This document shows positions 1 to 10,643 of a stretch of 64,000 nucleotides of DNA, in pieces (within the stretch, counting starts at the first letter, position 1; the number at the start of each line of letters is the position of its first letter). The position numbers were made by a program, and so were the translations under genes. The notes under the pieces are model-generated. The model saw nothing but the letters and a program-made list of their open reading frames with translations. It was not told the DNA's origin and searched no databases. The DNA is from Larix kaempferi (taxonomy: Eukaryota > Streptophyta > Pinopsida > Pinales > Pinaceae): positions 6,992,001 to 7,056,000 of the forward strand of contig BSBM01001138.1 in the NCBI GenBank assembly GCA_027924585.1, written 5' to 3'.

Positions 1-1022
1 CAACGCGGTTTGATTTGGTTTGATTAGATAGATGATGGGTTTAATCAATTGGCCGATAAGAAATCCATCACTACACCAGTCGATCAACAGAAAAAAGTAA
101 AAAAAAGTATTGTCAGTCAATCACTAAACCATCAATTTTTTCATCAAATTTCAATGCAATCAATTTTGGTTTGATCACAGACCTGTTAATGGGTTCGTAA
201 ATTTTGTTCAAGCAGGGTAAGAATGTAAAAAAATTTAAGCACACAAAAACTGGAAAACAAAAAATACTTACCAGTCGTATCACCACATGACAATCGATTT
301 TGCTCAAAGTATATCAACGCGGTACGATTTGGTTTGATCAGAGAGCTGGTGTGTTGATGGTTCGAGCAAGGTTAGATATTAAAAAAGGCACGAGTTCGAA
401 TATTTTGATCAGGATAAGATATAAAACAAAATAAGTGATTTTTGTAAGCAATAGAGGGTTCCTCTGCAATGCATATTCTGTAAGCAATAGAATGTTCCTC
501 TTTACTTATTGAGGCTCTGAAAAAAAAACATCTTCAAAGATATACATCTTAGGGCACAAAAAACTGGAAAAAACATACTCTTACCAATCGACCAGGATTG
601 CATAACTTGTCTTCAAATGGTTTCAACATGATTCGGTTTGGTTTGATCGTAGACCAAGTGTGTTGACAGGCGCATGGATTTTTTTCAAGCAGGGTAGATT
701 CAATACAGACGCAGATTTGGTTTCAGAGAATATTTTGGGTCTGGGTAAACCAGATATTTTGGGGCAGATAGAAAAATATGAAATTGGAGGGATTTTTCCA
801 TTGATACATGGTTTCGAAAATTTTGAATTAACCCCACATAGTAACGTGTGCCAAACTCCACATTGTTTCTTGTGCAACCGGAAAAAATTTCAGGGGAAAT
901 AGGGGTTTGACTAAATACTTGATTAGTGTTGTTAATTAAATTTAAATAAATTTTTAATAAATTTCTTATTTAGGACACATTTTGGGGGTGGTAATATCTT
1001 ATGTTTTATTTATAAAACTTAT
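1..1022. repeat. Degenerate tandem repeat and AT-rich flank, no gene
   Basis: Related blocks recur here. A motif like TTTGGTTTGATC followed by AGACC or GAGAG occurs near 168, 329 and 638. A block with ACAAAAACTGGAAAA followed by TTACCA occurs near 240 and 555, about 315 bp apart. This looks like a decayed tandem repeat of about 310-315 bp. From about 905 the sequence is AT-rich with no recognisable content. The short open frames do not resemble known proteins. Confidence 0.5.
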
Positions 1023-1034
1023 TTAATAAAAACT

Positions 1035-1166
1035 AAGGGATCCTAGTCTAGACTTGGATCTTCCCTTCCTATACTTTCCACGATTACTTGGGCTCTTTCC
1101 TCTATCCCTTTGTCTTCCCCTACTCTTCATGATCAATGCATTACCTAATATCTCACTTGTGCTTTT
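1035..1166 (-). pseudogene. Copia gag, C-terminal basic fragment
   Basis: Read on the minus strand this encodes an arginine, serine and lysine-rich stretch (contains SRGRQRDRGKSP and GRSKSR). This is the typical linker between the copia gag domain and its zinc knuckle. It is the third piece of the copia gag whose earlier parts lie at 20637-21064 and 41786-41934. Its right end abuts the 5-bp duplication flanking the element at 1167-20631. When that element is removed the frame continues from the second piece. The knuckle itself is missing: similarity stops near 1035, where AT-rich DNA begins, so the rest of copia pol has been lost or displaced beyond the window. Confidence 0.75.
1162..1166. 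repeat. Left target-site duplication of outer LTR element
   Basis: CTTTT lies immediately before the LTR start TGTAACACC and is repeated exactly at 20632-20636, immediately after the 3' LTR end GTGACA. A 5-bp duplication is normal for LTR retrotransposon integrase. Confidence 0.85.
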
Positions 1167-3115
1167 TGTAACACCTCCATTTTGACCCTTAGGATATTTT
1201 GGTTGTAATGTAAATATTGTATGCATGTTATGTATGATTCCTAGTGTGGAGCTCAAGGCCAAGGCCCGCTAGTGAATGCTCGACCTTGAAGAGGAGAGTA
1301 TTTGGTATTATGGTAACCATGTGCTAGTAAGCCATGGAAAATGTAAATGATGTAAATGATACCATGTAAATAAAAATACCAAGGGGCTAGCTATGGATGA
1401 AACTAAATGATGGGGCTTTGTGTATCGACTAGGGAGTGATGAGGGGGTTGGGGAATGGAAACCTAGGCTGCCATATGTCACCTTGAGAACCCCTTTGATT
1501 GTCCTAGTTTCCATTTAATGTTTTTGTAAGGTAAGTACTGCAGAGAACTGTTCATGAGGTCGATGGAGTATTGGACTGCCCTAAAATCCGTAAGGAAGGG
1601 TATGGGGCTCTATCTTGCTTGTCCCATGATCCATCCTACCTAGTGGAGGATTTATTCCTCATTCTTGGACCTTGGTTGATGATAGAGGCATCATTTGAAC
1701 CCTTACGCAACCCAACAGACTGAGCAGAGAGGAAGAAAACCAAAAATCGTGATCCTGAGTAAGGCCGTGAATTACAGAGCTAAGATCGTCTAGAAATTGG
1801 CGTGGAAAGGAAGATCGATTATAAATCCATAGATATGAATCCTTGGGTGGATTTGAGTGGGTGAGACTCCTATAAAATCAGCGGGAAGAGACCCATAAGG
1901 TTTAGTGTGGCATGCTTGAACCAGTGAGGGCTCAATTATCTTGATTTAGCAGTCAGGACTAGCCACACTTGCCAGGTCAGTGTTAAGGGAAGGGGCGCCC
2001 TAGGGACTGTGCAACAGTGAAGGAGACATTAATTAGGCTGAGAGTGGAGGTGATGGGGGTGCATGAACTAGTTGAGGTCATTGGGATATACCCATAGCCC
2101 TGTGGGGGAGTCTATTGACCTAGAAAACCTTACCTACTTTCCCCACTCGCTTGACAAAGCTAGCTATGTGTTGATGACCCTGATTGACTATGAACCAAGT
2201 TGTGAGTGAACCCGAGTGGGATTTCTTAGTGTATACATAGCCCCATCTCGGGGGTGGTCTCTAAGTGATGAAATAATATAGGCTGGGCAGAGACCTATGG
2301 TTGGGTTGGAACGTTGAAGCCCATAGACAGTTTGCTTGGAATTTTCAATAAAGAGATAAGTGTTCTGTGTGCCTTGAATGATGTCTATTCTACATCTGTG
2401 CATGTGTGTTTATTTATGTCAGAATGTATGATTTGATCCAAATGAGTGATAGGGATGAATTCATGTGCATTATGTTTTCATTATTTTGTGCATGTCCTTG
2501 CCATACTTATACACCTTTGCATTTTTATATCATGTTAGCACTCATATGTATTTAGGCTTGAGGAGCAGGGATAAGTCTCAGAATGTTAGATCATCAATTT
2601 CCTTGGGAGAAATAGGTTGATGTATTCCATTCTATGTGTGTGGATAATGTTTCATCCTCCTGTGTTTATTGGTGTATGAATCTGTATACAAGAGTGACTT
2701 GGTATAGTTCTGCACATTTGCATTTCCATGGGTGTAATGTATTTAAATTACCCATTGATGAATTAGAGATAAGCCTGGTAAGTGTGCAGGATACTCCATC
2801 TAGGACTTGGGAAATGAATAAACACCCCTTTGGTGTTCATGATCCCTGTGGGCCAGATGAAGGGGAGAGGACAAGGCAGAATGGAGCAGAGCTTCTTCAC
2901 AGAGTGGTAAAGAGGCATAGATGGGCCTTAATGTCGTATTTTGGAGTGGAATAATGGAAGGAACAAAACCCTCATGTGTGGATGAAGACCCTGTAGATGC
3001 ATAGTGCTCACCAAGAGCTTTCCAATGGTACTGTATTTTCCCAAAATGGACTTAAGATGAAGAAGTTATGGGCTAGAGAAGTTGTGTAGTTGGGCTTCCA
3101 ACTTTCCTAGTTCTG

Positions 3116-3440
3116 CATGCGGATTACGGATTGCGGAAGTCGGAAGGGCATTTTCTATGGGGTTGCAAAATGGTGGTTTCTGATTTCCAATTTCCGCACT
3201 ATGGATTGCGGGTTTGCAGAATTCATAGACGTGGGTTTCGGCACTGTGTATTTGGTGTTCCAATTTCAGCACTACGGATTGCGGGTTTGCAGAAGTCAGA
3301 GACGTGGTTTTCGGCGCTGTGTATTTGGCATTCTAATTTATGATTTCCGCACTACGGATTGCGGAATGCGGAAGATGGAGGTGTATTTTCGTCAGATTTG
3401 TAATCTGTGGTCCGACTTCCGACTTCTTATTGTGGATTTT
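3116..3440 (+). repeat. GCGGAT/ATCCGC-rich tandem array in outer 5' LTR
   Basis: There are about three tandem units of roughly 78 bp, each carrying ACTACGGATTGCGGGTTTGC or a variant, followed by AGACGTGG and a TTTCGGC block. The matching array in the 3' LTR is at about 20155-20510. Long open frames crossing it in both strands are products of the repeat, not genes. Confidence 0.7.
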
Positions 3441-3539
3441 GGATTCAAGATCAATGCGGGTGTAGAGTTGTGGAACCTTTGGATTGCCTAGAAAAGGAGA
3501 AAAAAAAGTGACATGTGATTCAAGGGTTGCCTCCCATCA

Positions 3540-3544
3540 CCTTT
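3540..3544. repeat. Left target-site duplication of inner element (degraded)
   Basis: CCTTT here pairs with CCTCT at 13498-13502, one mismatch. The intact sequence in the outer 3' LTR, near 20596, reads CCTCT, so the left copy has mutated. Confidence 0.65.
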
Positions 3545-6264
3545 TTTCATGTCCCCTGACCTCCCTGTGGCCTTCAGTTTACCTTGGGAGACCCACTCAA
3601 CCATTTTTTTTCTTCAATTTCTTCCATTTTTACACATAGCCGCAATGGTTGTCGATACTCAATCCACCATTGCAATCCGGAATCCGCATTCTGCGTTCCG
3701 CAATTGGCATGCGGGACTAGGAATTTAGATTTCCAAATCCAACTCTTCATCGAAATCCTGCTTCCGACTTCCACAATCCACAATGCAGAAGTCGGAAGTC
3801 AGAAGCCATTTATGGCCTCAAAAATTTACCTGTTTTCCCTCCACAGTTCTGCAATCCACGTGTGGAACTTGGGATTCAGAATTCTCCATTTGTCATCCCG
3901 GGGAATTCCCTCCTCCGCAATTCCGCAATCCACAACCCACGTTACGGATATAGGAAATCAGAAAAACATATTTCGAATCCCAAGGAAAATTACCTCCCGC
4001 AACTCGCTTGCAGATGCGGAAATGCTGAAATCCATATTTCGAATCTCGGGGAAAACTACCTCCCGCAATCTGCAACCCACAACCCGCTTGCAAATGTGGA
4101 AATGCAGAAATCCCAAATGCCAACCCCAAGGAATATTACCTCCTGTAATCCACAACCCGCAACCCACTTGAGGATGTGGAAATGCAAAAATCCAAAGCGC
4201 CATTTCCGTTGAACTTTCCCTTCCAACTTCCGTTATCCGCAACCTACTTTGCGGATGCGGAAAGGCAGAATTCAAACCACGCCGCTCCAACGATTGGTCC
4301 CCAACCTCCGCAATCCGCAACCCGCATTGCGGATGTGGAAAGGTCCTTGTGGATGCGGAAAGGTCGGGACCACAGATCCCTGCACCAACAAGCTTCTAAG
4401 GAAAATTTTGAGGGTGATAACTTCTCCATCCTTAGGCCAAATTGGGCAAGGTCGGTACCATTGGAAATATATATGAGAGCTCTATCCACTGGTATTATCC
4501 CCTACCGAATATGAGCACTCTAACGATGTCATATTTCCAACTGAAATCTAGCCTATAACTCCCTCAATGCACCGTTAACCTTTTGCAAGGGGCTCTGCTT
4601 GTCCTGTGTTAGGTCTTCTCTCCTTCATCTGATCCACAGGGTGTCCATTCCTTTACCAAATCCTATATGGAGTAGTCCTTCACATTTACTAGACTTATCC
4701 CTAATTCATTCAAGGACAATTCAAAATCATTACCAAAGGGATTTACAAATGTGGATAAGCCTACTACAGAAACACCAGGGATGAAACATGATCCAAACCC
4801 TTAGAATGGAATGCATGCACATATTTCTCCTAAGAAGAGTGAGGAAAGCATGCAGATGCTTAGTCCTATCCCTCAACCATGATTACATGTAAGTATCAAC
4901 ATAAGGATAAGCATGTAAAGGTGCAAGAGCAATGCAATTGACATACACACCGAAATTATCCATCAATAACAATCATTACTAGTTAAACAGGGCAGAAGCA
5001 AGATGAACAACATACACAACAGTCTGAGCACCATGCATAGGCATACAGTCTTAGTCATCAATGGACCATTCCCATAAGCAAATATCTGCATGCATGACTA
5101 AACACATACTATGAAACCAAGTTATTTAATGCATCTATAACCTGCAGGGTTAGCAACATATTAACTCAAGCAATTGATGAAGCATTTAGACATGCGTTCA
5201 GCCTCATACTCAGGCTCATACCTAGCTCCCTAATGATCAATTTCATGCAACCATTCAGTCAATAACTTGAACATAAGAAACATAACATAACACATGAAAT
5301 AAAATCATTTAAACACCACAAGGAACACTTATCTTTTGCATTGAACCTCCCAGCAACTGGCTATGGACTGCAACTTTCCAACCCAACCATAGATCTCTTC
5401 CAGTCCACAATCCAACCCAGTCAATTCAAGTAAATGGGGAAGACAAGTAAGGGTTTCTAGCTTAATAAGCTTCTCCACATTCTCTGGCCGAACAACGCTA
5501 TCCCGCAGTTGGGTTCTCAGCCATCAACATAGGGTTTTCCTCATGGTTTCCTGAGCATATCATGCTCTGCAATTCTCCCATAGAGTCAGATCCAAGGATA
5601 ACCCCATCGTTTTTCTTCCTACGTCAAGTTTTCTAGGTGTATTTGGCTCTGTAGATCGCGGCCCTGCACATAATCGTAATTTACCCTCACTTCTTCACGG
5701 CTTGGTTCTCTGTGATGCGTAAGGGTTCCACTTAGGTATGTGTGATCAACCACAGTTTGGGAGTGAGGAATACGAAATACAAGAGTGGAGTGACATGCGG
5801 GTTAAGGAAGCAGAGCTCCATACCCTGACATCCAAATTTTTGAGGGTTTCCCATACTCCACGACCTCATGCAAATTCCTCCTGCAGTACTTACCTTGCAG
5901 CAGCAATCAATGGTGTCTAGGACAGGTCAAAGGGTTCTCTAGGTGTCAAATGGAATTCTAGGTTCAATCTCATACCCCCTCACCACTCCCTGGTGGATAC
6001 ATAGTCCCCCCTCATTTTGTTGCAGCCATATCCAAGCCTTGGTTATTTTATTCACCTGGTATTATTTACATCCTTTACAATATTCCATGGCTTACTAGCA
6101 CATGGATTATCATAATATCCAATACTTTCCTATGCAAATAAACCTAATCATCCACTAGTGGGGCCTTGGCCTTGAGCTCCACACTAGGGAAAATACATAC
6201 TGTATTTACACAATATTTACATTACAACCAAAATAGCCCAAGGGTCAGAATGAGGGATATTACA
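3545..6264 (-). repeat. 3' LTR of inner element
   Basis: Minus-strand LTR starting TGTAATATCCC at 6264 and ending at 3545. It is about 2.7 kb and closely matches 10644-13497 over most of its length. It lacks a roughly 135-bp segment present in the other copy around 12530-12670, which includes CTCTATTATTTTAGTAATC. The two LTRs therefore differ by at least one indel as well as substitutions. Confidence 0.85.
3650..4375 (-). repeat. CCGCAA/TTGCGG tandem array in inner 3' LTR
   Basis: Tandem units of roughly 70-80 bp contain alternating TCCGCAACCCGC and GCGGATGCGGAA motifs, which are near-complementary, so each unit can fold on itself. Units are separated by AAATTACCTCCCGC and TTCGAATCCC-like spacers. 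It is longer than the corresponding array of the outer LTR. Open frames of 80-195 codons crossing it are artefacts of the repeat. Confidence 0.8.
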
Positions 6265-6277
6265 TCCTTCCCCCCTT
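6265..6277 (-). other. Polypurine tract of inner element
   Basis: The minus strand reads AAGGGGGGAAGGA immediately before the 3' LTR start. It is the plus-strand primer position expected for an LTR retrotransposon. The outer element has the equivalent tract at 18200-18213, and both share the upstream words CGAGGACGGTGTTATTCTAAGG. Confidence 0.85.
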
Positions 6278-6388
6278 AGAATAACACCGTCCTCGGTGTT
6301 CCAACACTTAGGAATACATATGCAATCTATACATGTCCAAAATTACAAAAATGTTGTAGGTCTGCCCTGCATTTCATCCCTTTACTTT

Positions 6389-6850
6389 GAACTTCCAGGA
6401 CCAAGTCCTTTGTATTCCACAAGCTGTTCCTGCTGGCTTTGATCTCCCAGCTGATCCATAAGCCTGAAATCTACATGGTTTTTATCTCTCTTGTTGTTTC
6501 TTGTTTGGAAGATGCAGAGGAAATGATCTCCTCCACATTTCCAACATTTCAGTGGTTGCTTTATCTTTACCTGCCCAATTTCCTTGGAGTCTTCCCACCT
6601 GGAACGTTTCTTAGTGGACTGATTTTATGGATGCCTCTTCTTTGATCCACTTCCCTTTCCACTATTGGTTGCTTCCATAATGTTTATTACCTCCCTTTGT
6701 AGGCAACTAGAGTCCTACAACGCCATGTGGTTCATCTCATTCTGTTGCTTTTGTAGCTTGAGCATTTCTCCAAGATTTTATTGTGTCTTGGAAATTGTTT
6801 GAAGAAGTTTTTCAGCCAAATCTAACAGCCTTTGGTCTGCTACCATGGTC
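6389..6850 (-). pseudogene. Decayed gag with zinc-knuckle motif, inner element
   Basis: The minus strand carries the same gag C-terminal region as the outer element at 17601-18094. A knuckle-like stretch reads CWKCGGDHFLCIF, where the last cysteine position of a CX2CX3-4HX4C knuckle appears changed to phenylalanine. It is preceded by a lysine-rich linker and followed by a charged tail ending in a glycine and serine-rich segment. Frameshifts are present. The knuckle identifies a nucleic-acid-binding gag product. The capsid part upstream is not recognisable to me. Confidence 0.65.
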
Positions 6851-9800
6851 AATATGTACAATTTCCCACACTTTGCTTTCTAGCACCACTTTTCTTGTAA
6901 CAGCTGCAATCAATTGCTTCAATTTCACACCTGTGAAATTTATAATTGCATATTTTGTTAGGCCAGGAATAACATAAACATTAAATCAGTCAATTATTTC
7001 CCAATTGATACGAAGATTCCATGCTTTATCATGAGACTTTCATACATTTCATGCTTTCCCAACATACACATGAAATCATTCATGTTCATCCCTTCACAGG
7101 GAATTAACTATTTAAATATTCACAATTTATTTCAAGCAATTAGCCACAATCAATTTTCAGCCAAAGCATGCATTCAACTATTTTCTTCCTTCTAAAATGC
7201 ATCAGTCAAAAAGGAAAGAGAAGAGTGAGAGTTTTTGTCTTTCTCCAATCCAGAGCCACACCACCATTGTGGTTCCATGCTCCTTAGTCTCTTTCACCTC
7301 AATGTGATTGTTGGACTTGCCCCTTCTTGTTTTGGCTATGACACTTAGAGTCTAAGGTCTGTCCTAGGCCTCTCATCTAGGGAACTCTTTCCCATGATTG
7401 CCTACAAAACATTAGCTGCTAGGACTCACACAAGTCCACTAGCACCATCTTCATTGTTGCTCATACTGAGCTCTCTAGAATAGTCACATGTCCATATGCA
7501 TCCTTAGGATGTCGTCATAGTTCTTGCTTCCTATAATGACCAACATTTACAACAAAGAAACAATAGTGTATAAGCTTGGTTGTTATAAGACTTCTACATG
7601 GAATTTTCATTATCTGAATTAAGAAATGAATGAAAATTAAATACTGTCTGTATTGGAATTTTCCTCTCTAGTCCACAGGGTCCTTCTTTACTTTACAATC
7701 CTTGGGATCACCTGTGGAATCGATGTTGGCTAGCACACAAGCTACTCCACGCCATCCAAATAGTCAATTCCAAGCCAGTACTCCAACTAGGTTCCCAGGC
7801 ATTGGTGGTGCCAAACCAGTCCCATACCTACTTTTCCCTCTCCATTTCCAAGCCAGCACATCCGTCTGGGTCAGAGTTCAATGGAAGGAAACCGCACCAT
7901 GACCATTTCTAGGTCAAGGCTCTACTATGGAGCCATAGGCATGCATCATCCCTACACACACAACAACCTCTTCCTTCGCGAGGAATGGGGGGCTCCCCTT
8001 CTCTGAGTTGACAGTTCCTCGAGTTGACCACCCCAAACCATTCACTTTTCTCCTTAGCATGCATTACTAATTGCAGGTGTATCTTTCTCTTCCTTTGTGA
8101 GGAATTGGGGCTCCCCTTCTCTGAGTTGACAGTTCCTCGATTTTCGAACCCAAACTATTCGCCTTGCTCATTAGTGTGCAGCACCAAATTGTATTTGTTC
8201 AAGCTGACCACACAAGAGGGGTAAGCAAGCTCATTAGTACTCTTGCTCTGAAATTGTAAACATATCTCATACATTCACTATCAAATATTGAAACACCAAG
8301 AATGTGTCCATTCCTTTAGGGTGTAGTCAATATTGACAACCCTAACATAACCCAGCACCCGAAAGGTATGCATCCCTTTTTGATGTGAGCCATGTAGGCC
8401 CTAATCATGCTCAAGCAGTCTGAAATAATATAAGTAGCATAAATATGCTATGCATATTAACTCTATTAATCAGACATGCACATTCTTAATCAAGGTTACA
8501 GAATACTCATCCACATTTCCTAGAAACATGCAGTTCAGAACCATGAGACCCCTCTCATAAGGTTTGGTTCTTGTTAGTGGCACCACCCTATCCATTAGGG
8601 TTTAGGTTTTCTTCTGTAGCATACAAATCCACCTACAACCTTCCCTCTTGAAACACTTCTCAAACATCCAAACAATCATTAGTAATTGATTAGGAAAATT
8701 CTAAATCTGAGATTTGCAAATCTACTTTCATGTAGCAATTATCAATTTCACAAATTTGAATTCTACAAATCTAGGGTTTGTTATTGAATTAATTGCAATG
8801 ATCAAAGGTTGTTAATGAATTGAAGAACAGAGCCTTGAGACTCTGCGTTTGCTTGAATATCCATCGACTTCTTATAATAACGAGGAATGGTATGGATCCT
8901 CTGCGTATGAATGAACAAAGTACCATTACCATAATCATTCAGAAGTTGAGGGTGTAATGAACCCTTCGAACGAATTGTCTTAGAAATTGATCTCTTTGTT
9001 GATCAATTTACGAGACCCAATTTTGATCCAGCGGTGGGAGTGAATCTTAGATGGTCAAGATCAGAGGAGGACGATCAATGGCCCACACAAAATTTTGCGG
9101 GGCGAACCTGCGTGGAGGATAGAGCTCTGAAATTATGGAAGTGCACATTCTCGGTGATATCAGATCGATGGTGGTGGGAAGTCGCGAACTGATCAACTGC
9201 CTGAATAGAATTTCGTCGGAGAAAATGTTTGGGGTTTATCGGCTAGAACGGGTGCAAAATATCCCTCCAATTCACCCTAATCCAATTCCAGTCCACCATT
9301 GGTCGAGCTCGTTATCGATCCGACAGTCCAAGGTGATTTAGGAAGGCTCATTTGTTTAGGGTTTAGGCAAGGAAAATCTAGTGCTCTTTTAGCAGTTCCC
9401 CTAGAATTGGCCGGCTACCAAAATTTCACAGCCATATTCCTTTCACGCAACTCTGCCCTTCCAACTGAGCATCCTGTTAGCGCATAAAACGTGTCTGCCT
9501 TCATCTTGCACTCATAGCAGCTCATGAAATGATCTCAAAATGATTATTAATTCATCATTTCATTTATTGTTTAATTTCCATGAACTACACACATCACAAC
9601 CATGCATTCACACAAGGCATCACAACATGCACACCCACACACATACATGCATATTTACAATGTTTTCACAAACCTTCAGGTGCATTCACTCAATGTATAT
9701 CCACAAGATTCACATAACCTTTTAATGCACCTTCACTCAAGGTCACCTTGCAATGATTCATGCACACTATACTATCATGCTATGCATTAGATCTTTCCAA

Positions 9801-10628
9801 ACACATATGTCCCTAACCATGGCCATCTCACATAGCATTCACTACTATAACACTACCATAGAAGGGCTGTAAGTCCTTACTTGCCCTAGCTATTAAAATC
9901 ATAACTAACATACACCAATGACATAATATATTTCATATGATTGCATTCTAACATTTAAGTAGTTACATGGTAGATTGTTCCTTGGCCTTACTACCCCATA
10001 CCTCACCATGCCATGGTGGTATGGTATTCACATTCATGCATTCAACCTTATATACATACCATTCTATGATTACAAAATATGGTTCAAGGGATTCTTACCC
10101 AATCCCCTTTCAACACTTGTACAATTATCATGAGTGAACATTACCTGCACGGTTCTCATTAACTTCTTGGATGTTACCTGGTCAGCTGGCCTTTTGCAAA
10201 GGACTACACCATCCTTTCTTCATAGGTTATTGGTCACATGTAATATTATCATCAACATCTTCAACCATGCTTCAACCCTCTCTGGTTAGACAACCATCAT
10301 CAACCACAACATTTGTCATTAGTGGCTCATTCCATATGTAAAACCTCACTAGCCTTACCAACATGCAACCTCACATTCATGCACTATGCATTATCTAACA
10401 ATATGCCTACTAGTGCATATCACTTCACCCATCTAGTCTATTGTATTTTCAACATTCCTATGCCATAAGTTTCTTTATACAAGTTCATAAATATAAACAC
10501 AAGAGTAAGACAAGGGTTAAGGGAATTCTCCCTTTCCAATTCTCCATCATAGCATGGTCTAATTGATGGCATCTCTATGCTTGTAACTCATGCTTTGGCC
10601 CCAAAGCAGCCCTAGTGTTGTAACTAAA
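6851..10628 (-). other. Inner element internal region, no coding domain seen
   Basis: About 3.8 kb between the PBS and the gag remnant. No RT, protease, RNase H or integrase motif is visible. It includes a tandem duplication of about 119 bp (7978-8097 and 8098-8216, sharing CTCCCCTTCTCTGAGTTGAC) and a CA-rich patch near 9590-9660. Blocks match the outer element's internal region in reverse complement, for example around the CCATGGCATGG-like motif near 10005 and 14650. Confidence 0.6.
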
Positions 10629-10640
10629 GCTTTGATACCA
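10629..10640 (-). other. Primer binding site of inner element
   Basis: The minus strand reads TGGTATCAAAGC three bases after the 5' LTR end. It differs by one base from TGGTATCAGAGC, the usual plant PBS complementary to the 3' end of initiator methionine tRNA. Confidence 0.85.
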
Positions 10641-10643
10641 TTT

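Larger units (their letters stand above)
1167..3544 (+). repeat. 5' LTR of outer element, main part
   Basis: It begins TGTAACACCTCC and runs parallel to the 3' LTR at 18214-20631 for almost its whole length. Shared blocks include GAGCTCAAGGCCAAGGCC or close variants near the start, AATAAAGAGATAAGTGTTC near 2348, and the GCGGA-type array near 3116-3440. It is cut at 3544 by the inner element. The last 31 bp of this LTR resume at 13503. Position 3540-3544 is one copy of the inner element's target duplication. Confidence 0.85.

Noticed and set aside
3584-4514. Overlapping open frames of 75-195 codons on both strands
   Set aside because: They run through the GCGGA/TCCGC array of the inner 3' LTR. 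The repeat lacks stops in several frames and the products show only periodic C, N, P and R patterns.
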